This document shows, piece by piece, positions 21,795 through 34,075 of a stretch of DNA of 64,000 bases (its first letter is position 1; every line of letters starts with the position of its first letter). Source of the DNA: Costus lasius. Lineage: Eukaryota > Streptophyta > Magnoliopsida > Zingiberales > Costaceae. The position numbers and the translations under genes were made by a program. The stretch covers positions 60,764,056 to 60,828,055 of the forward strand of contig CM050449.1 in the NCBI GenBank assembly GCA_027563935.2, read 5' to 3'. Under the pieces are notes generated by a model. It was not told the DNA's origin, made no database searches, and was given only the letters and a program-made list of their open reading frames with translations.

Positions 21795-24344
21795 TGTAAG
21801 ATCCAAGGATCTTAAGTCCTGGTAAGCATTATTTTTGATTTAAATAAAATTATTGACTGTGGTATTTTTCTATGTATTGGTTGTTAATTTATAGTTAATT
21901 AACTAGAGATTTTTGGTTGTTAGTTTATAGTTAGTTAACTAGAGATTTTGGTTGTTAATTTATTTGGTTGTTAATTTATTGTAAATTAATTAGAGATTAA
22001 TGGTGGTTAATTTATTCGATTATTGGTTGCTAATTTATGATAAATTAATTAGAGCTTAGTGGTTAATTAAATCCTTATTGGATTTTCGTTAAGTGAGTGG
22101 TTAAATGGATTAAAACCTATGTGAATTAGCTAATTGGGTTTAAAATTCAAATTTAGTTAGTTAAATGGGTTAAACCCTATTTGAATTAATTGGTTAACGG
22201 GTTAAAGAATTAAAAACCAAAAATTCAAATTGGTAATTCGGTTAGGGAAGGGAAATTGGCGATTTTGGCTTGAGGAAATCTTGGGGCGGCTAGGGCAAAG
22301 AAGTGGGCGATTTTTGAAGAACTTGGCGATTTCTTGAGGAGCTTGGACGATTCTTGAAGGCTTGGAGGAATTTTCCTTTCTTCCTCTTCCTTTTCCTTTG
22401 GCCGGCATCTTTGGTTTGGGTGGCGTTTCTTCCTTCCATTGGTGGCGACGTTGGTGGAGCTTCAAAGGCTTTAGACGATTTTGTTGGGGAGATTTTAACC
22501 TAAGTGTTCACGGTTCAAGGTGAGTGGGGTGTCTTATTTGACCTATTAATTTGGTTGTGATTGTATTACATGATGCAATAGAATTCTTGGAAAATTACCA
22601 TGTTTAAAACCGAAATTTTAATATTAATTATGAAAACCGAAATGATCTTGATAATTGTTATGAAAACCGAAATAATCTTGATAATTGTTATGAAAACCGA
22701 AACTTTGATTTAATTATGAAAACCGAAATCTTGATGATTGTTTAACCGAAAATTTGTATGAAATTTAAGGTATTTTTATAGGGAATTTTGGTAGCATTAA
22801 ATCATTGAATTTTGAGTATGAAATTCTTGTTAACTAGGTATTTTATAGGGAATTTTGGTAACATTAAATCAATGATTTTTTTTGTAGCATGAAAATCTTG
22901 TTAATTGTAGTTAAACCGAAATCTTGACAATATGTATGAAAACCGAAATCTTGTTAATTGAAGTTAAACTGAAATCTTGATAACATGTTTGGGAACCGAA
23001 ATCTTTATAATTGTAGTTAACATGTTTACATGTGGTAATTTGTAAGAATACATGTTTTACATTTTATGTTGAGTTTATGGATGCTTGTTTTAATTTTATG
23101 GTTCTTTATGAGTGTAGCATGTATCCTTGTTTGAGGAATTGAGTGATAACATAGCAAGGTTAGACTGAACTAATCAGCATGAAACCTAAGGACTACACTA
23201 CAATGTGATTTTCATGAAGTTTATGTGGTTTTTGAATATTATGTGATTTGTGATTTTTGGAATATTATGTGGTTATGGGAATTTAGAATATTGTGTTATG
23301 TGATGGGTAGGACTAAGGCTAAGTGTGACTGTGTACTCAAGGGGATAGTATGTGTAATATGTTAAGGGTTTGAGATTTCAGCCCTGTATTGTGATATGTG
23401 AGGGGGTTGATGTTCAGCCTACCTGTTATGATTATTGTGATGGGGGTTGATGTTCAGCCTGCCCGATATGATTATTGTGATGACTATCCTAGAGTCTAGT
23501 TGACACTTAGAAGTCCACCGTTGTGAAATAAGATATAAGATGTGTCTGTTGTCCAGTAGGAACCTTTTGGGAGAACGGGTTTTGACGCAAAGTGCCATGT
23601 CTTGGTCGGACAGGGGCCACCTCTTGATGTCATCACTCTTTTTGTGATATGGGGTGTCGTAGAGCAAAGTGCCACGTCGTGACCCGGCGGGGGCCACCTC
23701 TTGAATCTACACACTATCCATCGATGTGTTATGGGGTGTTTTAGAGCAAAGTGCCACTTCGTGACCTGGCGGGGGCCACCTCTTGATTCTACTCACTGTC
23801 CATGTTTATATGTTGCATGAAATTTTGCAGTCTCCCAGTGCTTAGGCCAAAGCCGGGTTAGACCATAATGGTCACTACTGAATATGCTGGACAACTAGGT
23901 TAATTAAGTGTTGGTGTGTACATCTGAGTTGGTTTAGAGTATAACTCTAGAAACTGAGTTTGTTATATGTTGGTGTGTACATCTGAGTTGGTTTAGAGTA
24001 TAACTCTAGAAACTGAGTTTGTTATATGTTGGTGTGTACATCTGACTGTTTATATGACTTCTGTTTTCTTTATGTTGTTTTAGGTTGACATAATGTTCCT
24101 GTTAAAGATTTTTAAAATAATCTGTCTATATTTTGAGTGTATGTTATGGATGGTCGATTTAGACTATCCACTCACTGGGCTGTGTAGCTCACCCCTCACT
24201 ATTTTCAGGCATAGAGCAGGGGCGCATTTCTTGAGTTAGCATTGGCATGGATATCGCTAGTTTGCTGTTTAAGAACTTTTATGCTTAATTATTTGGGGCC
24301 GGTTGTGGCCGAACTATATGAATGATATGAGCTATGTGAACCAT
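21795..24344 (+). repeat. G2 5' LTR, 3'-truncated
   Basis: It matches positions 51875-54368 of the 3' LTR and lacks the last 481 bases. It carries an extra 59-bp tandem copy (23910-23968 and 23969-24027) that is single in the other copies. Repeated AACCGAAA motifs (about 22600-22960) and the three-unit hairpin repeat (about 23586-23790) are present. Confidence 0.9.
22600..22960 (+). repeat. AACCGAAA-rich degenerate tandem repeats in G2 LTR
   Basis: Units of about 30 bp, of the form GAAAACCGAAAT followed by TTGATAATTGTTAT, recur with variation. The array is present in every G2 LTR copy (52685-53090 in the 3' LTR, antisense in M1 and M2). No function is shown. Confidence 0.65.
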
Positions 24345-24357
24345 TCTGATACCATTC
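24345..24357 (-). other. Antisense primer-binding-site remnant next to M1
   Basis: On the minus strand this reads GAA plus TGGTATCAGA directly after the LTR end GTTACA. That is a 3-base spacer and the first 10 bases of a Met-tRNA primer site. It shows M1 derives from a 5' LTR with its primer site. The join to the plus-strand LTR follows immediately at 24344. Confidence 0.8.
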
Positions 24358-25510
24358 TGTAACATCCCGTTATCTTAACCCCAAACAAGCAACACAATTC
24401 ATGAAAGAAACAGGATGTTATCATACAAGATCGATACATATGCTAGGTAAAACCCCGTTTTGGAAACCCGATCTGAAAATTTCGAAAATCCATACATATA
24501 AATCTCCAGGTAAACACAATTTCATAAAGGTACCTGCCACCACTCATTCCTTGCACTAGACATATGCAAGGCAACAGTTATATCAAATCCGTATCAAATC
24601 CATAAAATCCATAAAGGTACCTGCCACCAGGCAATACTTGCACTAGACATATGCAAGTTACAGGTATATCAAAACCGATTACAAAGAATACACCACAAAC
24701 CGAATTTCAAAACAAAATCACAAAATCGATTTTTATAAACTCATACCAAACACCGAAACCAGGCTGAAGCCCGCGGTGACACAAAAATCAAACTCATTTA
24801 ACAGCCACAATCTGACATCACAAGTTCACATAGTTCACATGGTTCACATAGCTCATATCATTCATATAGTTCGGCCACAACCGGCCCCAAATAATTAAGC
24901 GCAAAAGTTCTTAAACAGCAAACTAGCGATATCCATGCCAATGCTAACTCAAGAAATGCGCCCCTGCTCTATGCCTGAAAATAGTGAGGGGTGAGCTACA
25001 CAGCCCAGTGAGTGGATAGTCTAAATCGACCATCCATAACATACACTCAAAATATAGACAGATTATTTTAAAAATCTTTAACAGGAACATTATGTCAACA
25101 TATAACAACATAAAGAAAACAGAAGTCATATAAACAGTCAGATGTACACACCAACATATAACAAACTCAGTTTCTAGAGTTATACTCTAAACCAACTCAG
25201 ATGTACACACCAACACTTAATTAACCTAGTTGTCCAGCATATTCAGTAGTGACCATTATGGTCTAACCCGGCTTTGGCCTAAGCACTGGGAGACTGCAAA
25301 ATTTCATGCAACATATAAACATGGACAGTGAGTAGAATCAAGAGGTGGCCCCCGCCAGGTCACGACGTGGCACTTTGCTCTAAAACACCCCATAACACAT
25401 CGATGGATAGTGTGTAGATTCAAGAGGTGGCCCCCGCCGGGTCACGACGTGGCACTTTGCTCTACGACACCCCATATCACAAAAAGAGTGATGACATCAA
25501 GAGGTGGCCC
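24358..25510 (-). repeat. G2 inverted LTR M1, part 1 (before copia C)
   Basis: Starts TGTAACATCCCG, the complement of the LTR end. It continues as the complement of about 54849-53697 and is cut by copia C at the GGCCC site (25506-25510), inside one of the hairpin repeat units. Confidence 0.92.
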
Positions 25511-27221
25511 TGTTGGGGTATGCCCTTAAGGCTAATGTTTGAGGCCTTTGGGATTGTAATAAGTATCATGTAATAAACTCTTGTGTTTATAAAGGCATGG
25601 TTATTATTCAGGTTGTTACCTTGTCTGCTGTAATAAGTGTACTTCTGAATAATGTCTCAAAGCTGTTCAGCTAGGCTGACAGGCTATATGTCCTTAGTCG
25701 AGATATCTTGGTGAACATGAGACAGCCTTGATATGATTGAGACTAATATGTGTGCTAATCTTATAGGATGCTTCGAGCATGGAATAAGATGTAGACTCAT
25801 GGGTACATTGGATGTACTGGACAGACCCTACTGGGATATTCCATTGCTTGTCACAATGTGAATGATCCTTGTAAGCAGCAAGTGGCACATGTCCTTTGAC
25901 TTGAGATCACTTGCGTTTCAAAATGATGATTGTCATTGTTTTGAGGTAGTTCAATATCATTTGAAACATAATGATTATAGACTATCTTGGATGGTGAGCT
26001 TGAGTCAGGTTAGGGCACTTGTGATAGGTAAAGGATTGCCGTCTCCTTGTTTAAGGAGTGTGATGTTCTAAAGGGCCCCCCCTATATGAGAAGATTGAGA
26101 TAGTGTATGGCCATACCCAGATGACTGTGTTCATCTGATCTAATCATGCTCATCGTATTGGAGTTACAGGCTTGACATGCTTGTCCAATAAGAACATCCA
26201 GTGGCAAAGGAAACATGCATGCCTCGTGAGTTTGATTCACACTTGTGCTATGGTTTGGGTGTAGTCTTGGAAGACTCTTTCCTTTATATCGGGAGACAGT
26301 GATGTGTTGCTAGATACCCCTCACTGATCGTGATAACGAAAGTTATCGTTACCGACATTTAAAGGAAACCCTTAGGGTCGCACAATTTGGTGATATGGCT
26401 TGCTTAAGTCAGATCGTGTGGACTGAATTGTTTCGGTTCAGTTTAAAGGGATTTAATCTCTGATTGTAAGTGAGATCTGGTCTGATCATGTTTGATTGAT
26501 TAGGGCTTTAGATCGGTAAGCTTCGATCGAGAGAGATGATGCTAGATCGATGCGATCAGAAGCGTCAGATGATGAATGGTCAGATCTTGGACTTTGGGGT
26601 CTAATTTGATCTAGACTTAATGCTTGGGCTGATTTGGTTTCGCTATTGAACCAAGGGTATTGAACCGGCTCATGGGTTGAGCGCATGGTTCAAGAGGGAG
26701 AAGGAGTTGCGTTTGGTTCATGGAGACATGAACGCATGAACGCATACTCTTAATGGTTGCCATTTTTGGAAAGTTCGAAAATGAAAACGCATATGCGTTC
26801 ATGGCTTGAAGTCTCCCTAATGTTTTTCGGTTACACCTCTCTCTTGTTGCTTGGTGAAACGATTTTTTTTTTGCTCTCGAGCAAGTGAGGGTGTTGACGA
26901 GAAGAGGAGGAACCGGCCAAGCAAAAGGAAGTCTTCATCTCTTCCCTACACTCGATCATTGACATCTTGGCACTTTTGCTAGCACAAGAGGTGCGCAAGT
27001 TGGGAGTCTTCATCGCCTTTGTGTGTGAACTTTTGGAGGAGATCAAAGTTGCTCTCTTCTTCCAAGCCGACCTCCAATCTATGGCTATGGTATAGATCTA
27101 AACTCATAGCTTCAAGTTGATCATATGGTTGTCATATACGATCTTTTAGAAACCCTCTTTCCGTCATGCATGCTAGATGCGCATGTTTAGGGTTTCAACC
27201 CCTTAATAAAGGTTTCTTTCA
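25511..27221 (+). repeat. C 5' LTR
   Basis: Runs from TGTTGGGGTATGCCC to GGTTTCTTTCA. The U5 end reads ACCCCTTAATAAAGG, a weaker version of the end hairpin seen in A2 and D. Confidence 0.93.
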
Positions 27222-29093
27222 ATTGGTATCAGAGGTAGGCTTTCGATATGATCTATATGATTGCTTTGAAGTGTTTGTGATCCATACATGTTGCGCTTAC
27301 TTGATGCTTTGTTTTCATGATGCATGGTTTACATTGGCTATGTTTGCGCTTGTATCATGGTTACATGAAGTTTGCGCTCCCCCTTGAAGGGGACCCCCTA
27401 AAGTTTGCGCTCCCCCTTGAAGGGGACTCCCCTTAGATCTAAGGGTTATCAATATGCTAGATATGAGATATATCTTATGTTCTCAAGTGAAGCATGTTGT
27501 TTTGTTTGTTTGCGCATGTTCTAGATGTTTTATAAAACTTACATCTTGCGCGCCTACTTAGATCTAAGGTGCCCCTACTATAAATCCTTAGATGGGTTGA
27601 TGGGGTTGAAAGCATCTTCTAGGTTAGATCCAACTAGTCTGATCAGACCATCTGACAGCCTAGATGGGTTGGCCAGATAGCACCTGTGCGCAAGCACGAG
27701 GTGGCTATAGGTCGACTGCATCCAGGGCGTGTAGCGAGGTCTGGTTGAGACAACTACTGAACACACATGAGTTAGGCCCGGGGTCACACCCGCTTGCCAA
27801 AACTCATGAGGGTGGTTCAGCCCTTGGCGCATGCATGGTTGACCATTAGGTCAACACGGGTCAGTTAGGACTCGGTGCATGCAAGGGCAGAGGATCTGAC
27901 TAGATGGATGAGTGGATCCCTATCAATGGACCATTGTAAGGTTGTAGAGCACATAAGGAAATTAAAATTGATACCATGGGGTTTTTCAAAATTTAATTTC
28001 ATGAATGGATCACATGTTGTTTTGATACCATATGCTTGTTTATTTAATCTTATGTGGGTTGCCCTAATGTGTGCTGTGCTGGGGCCTGCGTGCCTGGTAA
28101 ATTACAAGTTAATATTATTGTGATCTGCGAATCACATTTTTTATTAATTTATTGTATAATTGACCTGCGAGTCAAAGCTTGTCTAGATAGATCAAAATGT
28201 TTTTGATTAGACAAGAGCATAAAGGCACACATCCTAGAGGGGCATTCACCTGGTGGCGCACCTGAGGTGCTCTTGGCGCTAGGGCCCTGGGTTGGACCAG
28301 ATGAGATGCAAAAGAGCTCAAGTGAAGACTTAAGTAAAATTAAGGTCTTTCTAGGGTTCATGGGCTTTTACCACATAAGATCATGCTTTCTATTTATTGC
28401 TTATATAATTAGAATTGCATGTGTTTATCTTCTGCTATAGCCATAGGATATGCCTGATAGTAAGAAGATAAAAGACCGTTAAAATCCAACGCTAACATAT
28501 CAAGCTCGTAAGCCTTCTGACGTGAAACCTCACTGTTCTGACTATCGTTGGAGCCGTGTTGAACCCACTCAGTGGGCACGTCCATCTATCTTCAGACGGT
28601 GCGGGATTACACCTGCGTGTTACAGAGTAGGGATTTATCCCTTCTCGTTGCTCAGCATAGCACGTGGTGGTCCAGGGAGTAGGTCAGGTCAGCTTGACCA
28701 TGTAGGCTACATATGTGGCGCATATGGTAGCACATGGAGGCAGCCATCTGTGGGATCAGAGACTGTGTTGTACCAACTCAGTTGGCACAGTCTGCTGGAT
28801 TGCCCAGATGAAGGGGAATCGCACGGGTTGGCGATTGGCTGGGACAGCCTACCAGAAATTAGTGCTTGTCATCTCTGTGCATCTTATCTCGCCTGAGCGG
28901 GACGCGGAGACCAAGTATGAAATCTGGATCCCATCTCACTAAAAGAGTGTTACTCTTTCGGACTGTTTACTGGATTTTTCAGTCAGATAAAATAGTGAGA
29001 AAAGAATCTTTCTTAAGTCCTGGATTGATTCTGAACATTGATACTAACCTTGCTGTTCTTGCATTGTTGTAGATAACTGCAGCAACGAACACC
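27222..29093 (+). other. C primer-binding site and leader
   Basis: TGGTATCAGAG starts at 27224 (followed by GTAGG rather than C). A tandem duplication of GCTCCCCCTTGAAGGGGA occurs at about 27370-27430. The two leader palindromes are at 28561-28579 and 28770-28788. There is no supported gene; the many short frames are not conserved in phase. Confidence 0.85.
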
Positions 29094-30544
29094 ATGAGCT
29101 TCAATGTGCGATCCCTACTGGAAAGGGAGAAGTTTGTTGGGCCGAACTTCTCTGACTGGTTCGGACACCTTAAGATCGTTCTTAAGGCAGAGAGGAAACT
29201 GTATGTCCTCGAGACGGCGATACCGCCGCATCCCGCTCCGAACGCCGCAAGGGCGGTTCGGGATGCCTATGAAAAGCACGTCAATGATAGCATTGATGTC
29301 GCTTGCCTAATGCTTGCGTCTATGACGCCACCGCTGCAGCGTCAGCATGAGGATATGTCGGCTATAGAGATTATAGCGAACCTCAAGATGCTGTATGCTG
29401 CACAGGCGAGGACAGAATGCTATAATCTGACAAAGCTCTTCTTTCAGAGCAAACTGGCTGAGGGGAGCCCAGTGGGAGCTCACGTGCTCAAGATGATTGG
29501 GCACAAGGAGGCTCTGGAGAAACTGGGGCATACCATCAACCAGGAGCTTGCTGTTGATATTATTCTGCAGTCTCTCCCGCCCTCTTTCGATGCGTTCATT
29601 ATTAACTTTAATATGAACAAAATCGATTGTACACCGGCAGAGCTGTTGAATATGCTCTTGACAACTGAGGAAACTCTGAAGGGTAAGCCTTCAACCTCTG
29701 TCTTGATGGTTCCTTCTAGGAACAAGAAGAAGGGGAAGAAGGGCAAGGCCCCTGTCAAGAATTACAGCAAGGCTCTGAAACAGAAGGTGAAGCGGTCGAA
29801 GGATAACAGGTGTTTCCACTGTGGCCAGCTGGGTCACTGGAAAAAGGACTGTAAAGCGCTCCAAGGAGATAAGAGGGGAAGCATTGCTTCTGGCTCAGGT
29901 ATATTCGTGACTGAAGTCATGTTTTCATCTTCTTCAATATCATGGGTGTTGGACACTGCATGTGGAGTTCACATTTGTTCAAATGTACAGGAACTCAAGA
30001 GAAGAAGACAGGTGGGACAGCATGAGGTAGACCTACGAGTTGGAAACGGGGCACGGGTTGTTGCTGTTGCTGTAGGAGACTATTTCATTTCTTTACCATC
30101 TGGCATTGTATTAGAATTAAACAATTGTTATTTTGTACCCAGTATTACCAAGAATATTATCTCTATTCCTGCTCTTGTCAGGAAAGGATTTGCCTTTGAA
30201 TGCAAAATTTCAAAGTGTGTTTTATCTTATGATAATATTGTGTATGCAACTGGTTCAATCAACAATGGGTTATTCATGTTGGACATGGAATATTCTATAC
30301 AAAACATTGATAATAAGAAAGCCAAGTATGCTGATGACAGCACCTTGCTATGGCATAGTCGTTTAGGCCATATAAACGAGAAGCGCATTAAGCGGTTGCA
30401 TGATCATGGACTGCTGGGATCATTCTCCTATAAGGAGATTGATACATGCAAAGCTTGTTTAATGGGTAAAATGACGAAGTCACCTTTTTCTAAGAAAGGT
30501 CAAAGGGCTTCAGGTTTACTTGACCTTATACACAGTGATGTGTG
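29094..30544 (+). CDS. gag-pol: C gag-pol polyprotein, part 1 (gag, protease, integrase zinc domain)
   Basis: Starts MSFNVRSLLEREKF. It contains the zinc knuckle CFHCGQLGHWKKDC (aa 240-253), protease WVLDTACG (Asp aa 287), the integrase zinc domain HSRLGHIN...CKACLMGK and the first catalytic Asp of the core in LIHSDVC. D is inserted after the second base of codon 484, two codons after that Asp. The apparent tail to 30563 is LTR sequence. Joined with 39668-42101 the frame is 1,294 aa plus stop without error. Confidence 0.92.
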
Positions 30545-32229
30545 TGTTGGGGTATGCCCTTAAGGCTAATGTTTGAGGCCTATGGGAATGTAACAAGTAT
30601 CATGTAATAAACTCTATGTGTTTATAAAGGCATGGTTGTTATTCAGTTAGCTACATTGTCTGCTGCAATATATGTTCTTCTGAATAATGTCTCAAAGCTG
30701 TTCAGCTGGGCTGACATGCTATTATGTCCTTAGTCGATATATCTTGGTAAACATGAGACAGCCTCGATATGGTTAAGACTAATATGTGTTCTAATCTTAT
30801 AGGATGCTTCGAGCATGGAATAAGATGTAGACTCATGGGTACATGGGATGTACTGGACAGACCCTACTAGGATGTTCAATTGTTTGTCACAATGTGAATA
30901 TTCCTTGATTAAGACAAGTGGCACATTTCCTCTGACTTGAGATCACTTGTGTTTTCTAAATGATGATTGTCATTGTTTTGAGGTAGTTCAATATCATTTG
31001 AAACATAATGATTATAGACTATCTTGGATGGTGAGCTTGAATCAGGTTAGAGCACTAGTGATAGACATAGGATTGCCGTCTCCTTGTTTAAGGAGTGTGA
31101 TGTTCTAAAGGGGCCCCCTGGATGAGATGATTGAGAGAGTGTATGGCCATACCCAGGTGACAGTGCTCATCTGTTCTAATCATGCTCATCATATTGGAGT
31201 TACGAGCTTGACAGGCTTGTCCAATAAGAACATCCAGTGGCAAAGGAAATATGTATGCTTTGTGAATTGATTCACACTTGTGCTGTTTTTGGGTGAAGTC
31301 TTGGAAGACTCTTTCCTTGATATCGGGAGACAGTGATGTGTTGCTAGATACCCCTCACTGGTTGTGATAATGTAAATTATCGTTACCGATGTTTTAAGGA
31401 AACCCTCAGGGTCGCACAATTGATGATATGGCTTACTTAAGTCAGATCGTGTGGACTGAATTGTTTCGGGTTCAGTTTAAAGGGATTTAATCTCTGATTG
31501 TGAGTGAGATCTGGTCTGATCATGTTTGATTGATTAGGGCTTGAGATCGGTAAGCTTCGATCGAGAGAAGAGATGCTAGATCGGTCAGATCAGGAGCATC
31601 ATAGAGATCAACGGCTAGATCTGGAACCTTAGGGTTTTAATATGATCTAGGCCATGTCGTTTGGTTTATTTGGTAATTGAACCAAAATTAAATTAAACCA
31701 AAATGGTTCAAGCATTGGCGACAAGTTCACTTGGCGTGAACATGTTGGGCGGTTAGTGGTGCTATTTTTAGCAACCATGATCTCCACTTGGAGACACTCA
31801 CGTTCGAAAGAGAGTGCTCTCTCTATTCTCGCCACTTGAACGCATTCCTCTTGGTTTTTCCGTGGGTGACGACGCCTTGGATTTGGAGGAGAAATCGGCA
31901 AAGAAAAGATCTCTTCATCCCTTTCTCATTTTCGATCAAAGACTTCTTTGGATCTTGCTAGCACAAGGATCGCAAAGAGGAGTAGGCGACATCAACTGTG
32001 TGCGTCACCTCTGGAGAAGATCTGCTTTGATCTTTGCTTCCTAGGCGCCATTCGAAATGGCTATGGTATGAGTTTTATCTCTTACATGCAATCGTTTCCA
32101 TTTGGTTGATCATATCACATGAACCGATTCTTGAAACCCTAATCCGCTGCCCAAAAATTTTATGCGCCACTGCCTAGGGTTTTCGCTCCCCCTAGAAGGG
32201 GACCCCCCTTAGTTTAAGGGGTACTTTCA
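30545..32229 (+). repeat. D 5' LTR
   Basis: Ends GGGGTACTTTCA. Two hairpins lie near the end: CCCC-TAGAA-GGGG (about 32189-32201) and CCCCTTA-GTT-TAAGGGG (about 32205-32221), the latter with a perfect 7-bp stem. Confidence 0.94.
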
Positions 32230-34075
32230 ATTGGTATCAGAGCCTGATGCTTCATGCTTGTTTATGATTGCCATGATATGTCATATGATCCATGTATGCG
32301 CATTATAATAGATCTATAGGTTACATGCGATTATCTAAGTTGGCGAAAATTCATGATTTGTATAGATGTTATTTTCTCCATTGCGCATGTTGTTGTTGGC
32401 GCATGTTTTTGTAAGTTTTTCTAAAACCTTGATCACATGCGCGTTTCACCTTAGATCTAATGCTCCTACATTAAACCCTTAGATGGGTTATTAGGGTTGA
32501 AGTCACCCCCTAGGTTAGATCCAAACATGTCTGATCAGACTATCTGACAGCCTGAATGGGTCGACCAGTTAGCACCTTGGCGCATGCCTGTGGTGGCTAT
32601 AGGTCGACTGCAGACAGGTGTGTAGCGATGTCTGATTGAGACAACTGATGAACGCACCTGAGTTAGGCCCGGGGTCACGCCCGCTTGCCAGACCTCAGTG
32701 TGGTCGTTCAGCCTTGGTGCATGCATGGTTGACCTTTTGGTCGACTCAAGTCAGTTAGGACTTGGTGCATGCTAGGGCAGTGGATCTGACTAGGTTGGAT
32801 GAGTGGATCCCTAGTAATGGACCATTGTAAGGTTGTGGGGCAAATAAGGAAAAAAAAAAAAAAATCGATCCCAAGGGGTTTTTTTAAAAATTTATTTTTC
32901 CTGACTGGATCACATGATGGTTGTTGCATCTGCTTGTTTATTTAGTCTTATGTGGGCTGCCCGTTTTTAATGTGTGCTGTGCTGGGGCCTGCGTGCCTGG
33001 ATTATATGTTGTAAATTAATTTTCTTTATGTGATCTGCGTATCACAATTTTAATTAATTTATAATGTGAAAGTGACCTGCGTGTCACTCTTGTCTAGATA
33101 GTTAAATTTGTAATTTAATTAGACAAGAGCACTATGCACACTTGGCAGAGGCGCATGCAGCAGTGGCTGGACCAGGTGGGAGGTCTAGGGTTCGACCCTA
33201 GGACCAGGCGCAAATTCCTGGTGGGCGCACCAGAGCTGCAGTTGGCGCTTGGGCCCAGGTTTGGGCCAGATGAGCAGCTAAAGACCCATAAAGAGCAAGT
33301 GTAGACTTAAGTTAGGTTAAGGTCTCACTAGGGCTATGGGCTTTTACCACAAAAGACACATGCTTTCTTTTATTGCTTTATATTAGAATTGCATGAGTAA
33401 ATTTATCTTCTGCTATCACCATAGGAATTGCATGATAGGCAAGAAGATAAAAGACCGTTAAAATCCAACGATTAAATATCAAGCTCGTAAGCCTTCTGAC
33501 GCGAAACCTCACTGTTCTGATTATCGTTGGAGCCGTGTTGTACCCACTCAGTGGGCACGTCCATCTATCTTCAGACGGTGCGGGATTACACCTGTGTGTT
33601 ACAGAGCAGGGATTTATCCCTTCTCGTTGCTCAGCATAGCACATGGTGGTCCAGGGAGTAGGTCGGGTCAGCTTGACCGTGTAGGCTACATATGTGGCGC
33701 ATATGGTAGCACATGGAGGCAGCCATCTGTGGGGTCAGAGATTGTGTTGTACCAACTCAGTTGGCACAGTCTGCTGGACTGCCCAGATGAAGGGGAATCG
33801 CACGGGTTGGCGATCGGCAGGGACTGCCTACCAGAAACTAGTGCTTGTACTCTCTGTGCATCTTATCTCGCCTGAGCGGGACGCGGAGACCAAGTATGAA
33901 ATCTGGATCCCATCTCACTAAAAGAGTTCTACTCTTTCGGGCTGTTTTGCTGGATTTTTCACGCCTGATAAAATAGTGAGAAAAAGAATCTTTCTTAAGT
34001 CCTGATTGATTCTTATACATTGATACTGACCTTGCTGTTCTTGCATTGTTGTAGATACCTGCAGCAACGAACACC
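32230..34075 (+). other. D primer-binding site and leader
   Basis: TGGTATCAGAGC starts at 32232. A run of 18 or so A lies at about 32850. A GGTC...TTCGA...GACC hairpin (33182-33205) sits in a stretch of about 60 bases missing from A2 and C. The two leader palindromes are at 33540-33558 and 33749-33767. No gene is supported. Confidence 0.85.
33182..33205 (+). other. TTCGA stem-loop in D leader
   Basis: The left arm GGTCTAGGG and right arm CCCTA-G-GACC pair over 9 bp, with one bulged G and a TTCGA loop. The loop region resembles an RNA polymerase III B box (GGTTCGACCC), but no matching A box or tRNA fold is evident. The same hairpin in E (59545-59568) has a T-A to C-G swap in the stem. Confidence 0.5.

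Noticed and set aside
22202..22465. Lys/Pro-rich 87-codon frame seen four times
   Set aside because: It is the antisense reading of the G2 LTR and appears once per LTR copy; no start context or conservation supports it.
22600..22960. Telomere-like or centromere satellite from AACCGAAA repeats
   Set aside because: The array is degenerate, limited to the LTR and copied with it; it does not match the plant telomere repeat.
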